8,379 bases of DNA from Novosphingobium sp. (GTDB lineage Bacteria > Pseudomonadota > Alphaproteobacteria > Sphingomonadales > Sphingomonadaceae). Where the stretch lies: positions 1-8,379 of the forward strand of contig JADYXV010000271.1 of the NCBI GenBank assembly GCA_020853995.1. Direction: 5' to 3'. The notes below the pieces were generated by a model. It searched no databases and was not told the origin of the DNA. It saw only the letters and a list, made by a program, of their open reading frames with translations. The translations under genes were made by a program, and so were the position numbers. This document shows, piece after piece, positions 6,260-8,379 of the stretch (position 1 is its first letter; every line of letters begins with the position of its first letter).

Positions 6260-7060
6260 TCAGGGCAGAAGCGGTGCTTGTTCGATCACGGCTTCTTCCT
6301 CGGCCTTGCGCTTGGCGTCGGCGCTTTCGGTAAAGCGCATCAGCACCAGCGTGCCTTCAAACAGCAGCAGCAGCGGTATGGCCAGCATCAGCTGCGAAAC
6401 CACATCAGGCGGTGTAGCCACAGTCGCCACGGCAAAAATCAGCACGATGGCATAACGCCGGGCCTGCACCAGTTGCGCACGGCTGACAATACCCGCACGG
6501 TTCAAAAGCATCAGCAGAACCGGCAGCAAGAAGCTGATTCCAAACGCCAATATGAACTGCATCACAAGGCTGAGGTAATCCCCTGTCCCCGGCAAAGCTT
6601 CCAGTTGCAAGCCGCCCTTGTTGCCTTCAAACCCCAGGAACCATTTGAACGCAGTGGGCATCACCACATAATAGGCAAGGCTTGCGCCCATGGTGAACAG
6701 GATTGGTGTTGCCAGAATAAACGGCAAAAACGCGCGCTTCTCACGCGCATAAAGCCCCGGCGCAACAAACGCCCACAACTGGTTGGCAATCACCGGAAAA
6801 CTGATGAAAAACGCAGCAAACATCGAAACTTTCAGTTCGACGAAGAACGCTTCATACAGCTTGGTATAGATCAGTTTACCCTGCCCCGGCGGAAACGCCA
6901 CCACCAGCGGGCGGGCCAGAATGCTGAATATGTCATCAGCAAAATAAAAGCACACGACAAACGCCGCCACCAACGCATAGACGCAGCGCAGCAACCGGGT
7001 GCGCAGTTCCAGCAAATGGTCCAGCAGCGGGGCCTGGCTCTCGTCAATATCGTTGATCAT
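6260..7060 (-). CDS. tatC: Sec-independent protein translocase subunit TatC
   Basis: Polytopic inner-membrane core of the twin-arginine translocase; with TatB it recognises twin-arginine signal peptides of folded proteins. The 266-residue protein shows the canonical N-terminal cytoplasmic motif LLDHLLELRTRLLR, with the conserved glutamate E18. It also has SFPVIANQLWAFVAPGLYAREKR, whose E107 matches the second signal-peptide-contacting glutamate of the family, FLLPVLLMLLNRAGIVS, and a last hairpin TPPDVVSQLMLAIPLLLLFEGTL. Six membrane segments are expected (about 24-41, 78-97, 112-136, 158-183, 202-216, 222-239). Its ATG overlaps the tatB stop (ATGA), so translation is coupled. A charged C-terminal tail (about 240-266, with SADAKRKAEEEAV) follows the last helix. 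It ends 2 nt from the convergent amidohydrolase stop. Confidence 0.97.
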   Translation of the reverse strand: MINDIDESQAPLLDHLLELRTRLLRCVYALVAAFVVCFYFADDIFSILARPLVVAFPPGQGKLIYTKLYEAFFVELKVSMFAAFFISFPVIANQLWAFVAPGLYAREKRAFLPFILATPILFTMGASLAYYVVMPTAFKWFLGFEGNKGGLQLEALPGTGDYLSLVMQFILAFGISFLLPVLLMLLNRAGIVSRAQLVQARRYAIVLIFAVATVATPPDVVSQLMLAIPLLLLFEGTLVLMRFTESADAKRKAEEEAVIEQAPLLP

Positions 7061-7452
7061 GGCTGGGCCGTCCCTGATGCAGGCACTGCCTCACCGGTTT
7101 TGTCTTCGGGCGGCATCGGGCCGATCATCACCGGATCAGCATTGTCCGCCGGCAGCGGATCGTTCTGATCGCTGGCATCATAAACGCTTTGCCCTTGAGC
7201 AGCCGCCGCTTCTTGCGCTGCAGTTTCGCGCATGATGCGCTCGTTCTGTTCCTTCCACTTGCGCTCCATCTCTTCCATTTCCGCCTCGCGGATCATGGTT
7301 TCAATGCCGGAACGGAAGTGGTTGGATACGCTGCGCATCTTGGCCACCCATCGCCCCGCCGTACGCAGCGCCATGGGCAAGTCTTTCGGGCCGATCACCA
7401 CGATCGCCACGATGACCAGCACCAGCAGTTCAGAAGCGCCAATGTCAAACAC
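7057..7452 (-). CDS. tatB: Sec-independent protein translocase subunit TatB
   Basis: Single-span membrane protein that partners TatC in the twin-arginine receptor complex. The N-terminus MFDIGASELLVLVIVAIVVI is a short membrane helix with the TatB-diagnostic Glu at position 8. It is followed by the hinge IGPKDLPMALRTAGRW and an amphipathic helix (RSVSNHFRSGIETMIREAEM). A charged coiled-coil-like stretch (MEEMERKWKEQNERIMRE) follows, then an Ala/Gln and Pro/Asp-rich disordered tail. The 131-residue length is normal. The start is GTG at 7452, with GAGGG about 10 nt upstream in the 35-nt gap after tatA. Early placement of the start is confirmed by alignment of E8 and the GPKDLP hinge. The stop overlaps the tatC ATG. 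Confidence 0.95.
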   Translation of the reverse strand: MFDIGASELLVLVIVAIVVIGPKDLPMALRTAGRWVAKMRSVSNHFRSGIETMIREAEMEEMERKWKEQNERIMRETAAQEAAAAQGQSVYDASDQNDPLPADNADPVMIGPMPPEDKTGEAVPASGTAQP

Positions 7453-7487
7453 GGCTATTGGCCCTCAGCAGACTTGCAGCGATTGGC

Positions 7488-7724
7488 TTACTGCGCCTGA
7501 TCGGTCGAGGTCGGCTGCGAGGCAGGCGTAACCGGCGGGACCTGTTGCTGCTGGATCTGTGCAGGCGGCACAATCGGCTTGTTATCTTCTTCATGCATAC
7601 CCTGCTTGAAGCTTTTGATACCCTTGCCAAAATCGCCCATCATTTCGGAAATGCGGCCACGGCCAAACAGAACCAGAACCACCAGCGCCAGCACGATCAG
7701 ATGCGGAAGGGAAAGACCACCCAT
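7488..7724 (-). CDS. tatA: Sec-independent protein translocase subunit TatA
   Basis: Pore-forming/oligomeric subunit of the twin-arginine translocase, 78 residues. It has a membrane helix at about residues 5-20 (LSLPHLIVLALVVLVLF) with a polar residue, His, at position 8 where E. coli TatA has Gln. The conserved FG hinge follows (LFGRGRISEMMGDFGKGIKSFKQGM), giving the amphipathic helix. The tail is Gln/Pro/Thr-rich and likely disordered. The absence of Glu at position 8 separates it from TatB. The ATG at 7724 has a strong AAGGAG 8 nt upstream. It is the first tat gene after scpB, with a 91-nt leader that contains two hairpins. Confidence 0.96.
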   Translation of the reverse strand: MGGLSLPHLIVLALVVLVLFGRGRISEMMGDFGKGIKSFKQGMHEEDNKPIVPPAQIQQQQVPPVTPASQPTSTDQAQ

Positions 7725-7732
7725 GTCACAAA

Positions 7733-7738
7733 CTCCTT
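7733..7738 (-). promoter_or_regulatory. Shine-Dalgarno of tatA
   Basis: Transcript-sense AAGGAG, spaced 8 nt from the tatA ATG, is the best ribosome-binding site in the window. It lies immediately downstream of the GC-rich hairpin at 7742-7755, so folding of that hairpin could affect access to it. Confidence 0.7.
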
Positions 7739-7741
7739 TGC

Positions 7742-7755
7742 GCCCCGTCAGGGGC
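7742..7755 (-). repeat. GC-rich hairpin in the scpB-tatA leader
   Basis: In transcript sense, GCCCC-TGAC-GGGGC is a perfect 5-bp GC stem with a 4-nt loop. Two further pairs (GC/GC) are possible across a bulged A. There is no U-tract after it; AAAGGAG, the tatA ribosome-binding site, follows directly. It could modulate tatA translation or protect an RNA 5' end. It does not look like an intrinsic terminator. Confidence 0.45.
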
Positions 7756-7778
7756 TGCGCGATCTCTAGATAGGAAGT

Positions 7779-7796
7779 CTGGTCCGTTCTGACCAG
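7779..7796. repeat. Inverted repeat CTGGTC-N6-GACCAG upstream of tatA
   Basis: A perfect 6-bp inverted repeat with a 6-nt centre lies in the 91-nt scpB-tatA gap, 18-35 nt after the scpB stop in transcript sense. The symmetric arms could be an operator or an RNA hairpin. The transcript-sense continuation is ACTTCC rather than a U-run, so termination is not supported. Confidence 0.4.
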
Positions 7797-7815
7797 TCAA
7801 TCCATCCAGTTGTTT

Positions 7816-8379
7816 TTATGCGTCCCCGGCAGGCGGTTCTTTAGTGTCCGTGTCGTCATCACCGCCTCCCGTCAAGACGGCAAACGCTTCGTCAACTGGA
7901 TCAAGCAGCCCGGCTGCCCGCAATTCCTCAATTCCCGGCAAATCACGCCGCGATTCAAGCCCGAAGTGAGTCAGAAAATCGGGCGCGGTGGCATAGATCG
8001 TCGGGCGTCCCGGCACCTCGCGCCGCCCGGCAATGCGAATCCATCCTGCCTCCAACAGCACATCCAGTGTGCCCTTGGCCGTTTGCACCCCGCGGATCGC
8101 CTCAATCTCGGCACGGCTCACCGGTTCGTGATAGGCGATGATGGCCAGCGCTTCGGTCGCCGCGCGCGACAGACGCCGCGGCTCTTCTTTTTCGCGCCGC
8201 AACAGGTGCGCCAGATCGGGGGCAGTCTGGAAATGCCAGCGCCCGCCCCGCTCCACCAGTTCTATCCCGCGTCCTGCATAATCGCCCTGCAACGCGGCAA
8301 TCGCGTCGCCAACATCAGCCCCGCCAAGGTGCCGGGACAAATCCTGCACCGTCATCGGTTGCTCGGCCGCAAACAGCGC
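7816..8379 (-). CDS. scpB: Segregation and condensation protein B (ScpB), 5' end beyond right edge
   Basis: Kleisin-complex subunit with two winged-helix domains; with ScpA and SMC it condenses and segregates the chromosome. The signature second winged-helix region LSRAATEALAIIAYHEPVSR is followed by AEIEAIRGV, then LLEAGWIRIAGRREVPGRP, then IYATAPDFLTHFGLESRRDLP, all classical ScpB. The ATG at 8355 (MTVQDLSRHL) is not the true start. The frame stays open to the right edge and encodes ALFAAEQP just before it, which matches the usual ScpB N-terminal helix, so about 10-20 residues lie outside the window. The C-terminal tail after PVDEAF is Gly/Asp-rich. tatABC follows in the same direction, a gene order common in alphaproteobacteria; scpA would be expected just upstream. 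Confidence 0.95.
   Translation of the reverse strand, partial: ALFAAEQPMTVQDLSRHLGGADVGDAIAALQGDYAGRGIELVERGGRWHFQTAPDLAHLLRREKEEPRRLSRAATEALAIIAYHEPVSRAEIEAIRGVQTAKGTLDVLLEAGWIRIAGRREVPGRPTIYATAPDFLTHFGLESRRDLPGIEELRAAGLLDPVDEAFAVLTGGGDDDTDTKEPPAGDA

Noticed and set aside
6278..7168. Long plus-strand open frame of 296 codons
   Set aside because: Antisense shadow of tatC and the end of tatB; a His/Gln/Arg-rich artefact with no family features.
8353..8355. ATG at 8355 as the scpB start
   Set aside because: The frame continues open to the edge and encodes the conserved ALFAAEQP of the ScpB N-terminus immediately upstream, so this is an internal Met.

Overview
The window is compact, GC-rich (roughly 60%) bacterial chromosome. 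It suggests an alphaproteobacterium, most likely a sphingomonad (Novosphingobium/Sphingomonas type). This rests on gene content, protein sequence character and the scpB-tatA-tatB-tatC order; it is an inference from family knowledge, not a measured assignment. There is no rRNA, tRNA, insertion sequence, CRISPR array or phage gene.

Layout. Positions 1-1710 (minus strand) hold bpt, an N-end-rule aminoacyl transferase, followed with no gap by a TamA-type outer-membrane assembly gene that runs off the left edge. A 211-nt gap (1711-1921) separates these from a second minus-strand pair: a VanZ-like small membrane protein (3211-3549), then a single-ACT threonine ammonia-lyase (1922-3172). A 93-nt divergent gap (3550-3642) faces a plus-strand pair: a beta-hydroxyacid dehydrogenase (3643-4587) and an exported YtcJ-type amidohydrolase (4584-6257), joined by a GTGA start/stop overlap. 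The amidohydrolase converges on tatC with only 2 nt between the two stop codons. The right third (6260-8379, minus strand) is scpB-tatA-tatB-tatC; scpB is cut by the right edge.

How the genes fit together. tatABC builds the complete Sec-independent export machine. scpB works with SMC and ScpA in chromosome segregation and shares the tat transcription direction. tamA acts in outer-membrane protein insertion. The dehydrogenase and amidohydrolase form a translationally coupled pair that looks like a small catabolic unit of unknown substrate. Most of the window is conserved housekeeping sequence. I found no evidence for a new defence, mobile or signalling system. The observations most worth a second look are an 11-bp perfect hairpin inside the tamA coding region, the uncertain tamA start inside bpt, two hairpins in the scpB-tatA leader, and the coupled dehydrogenase/amidohydrolase pair.
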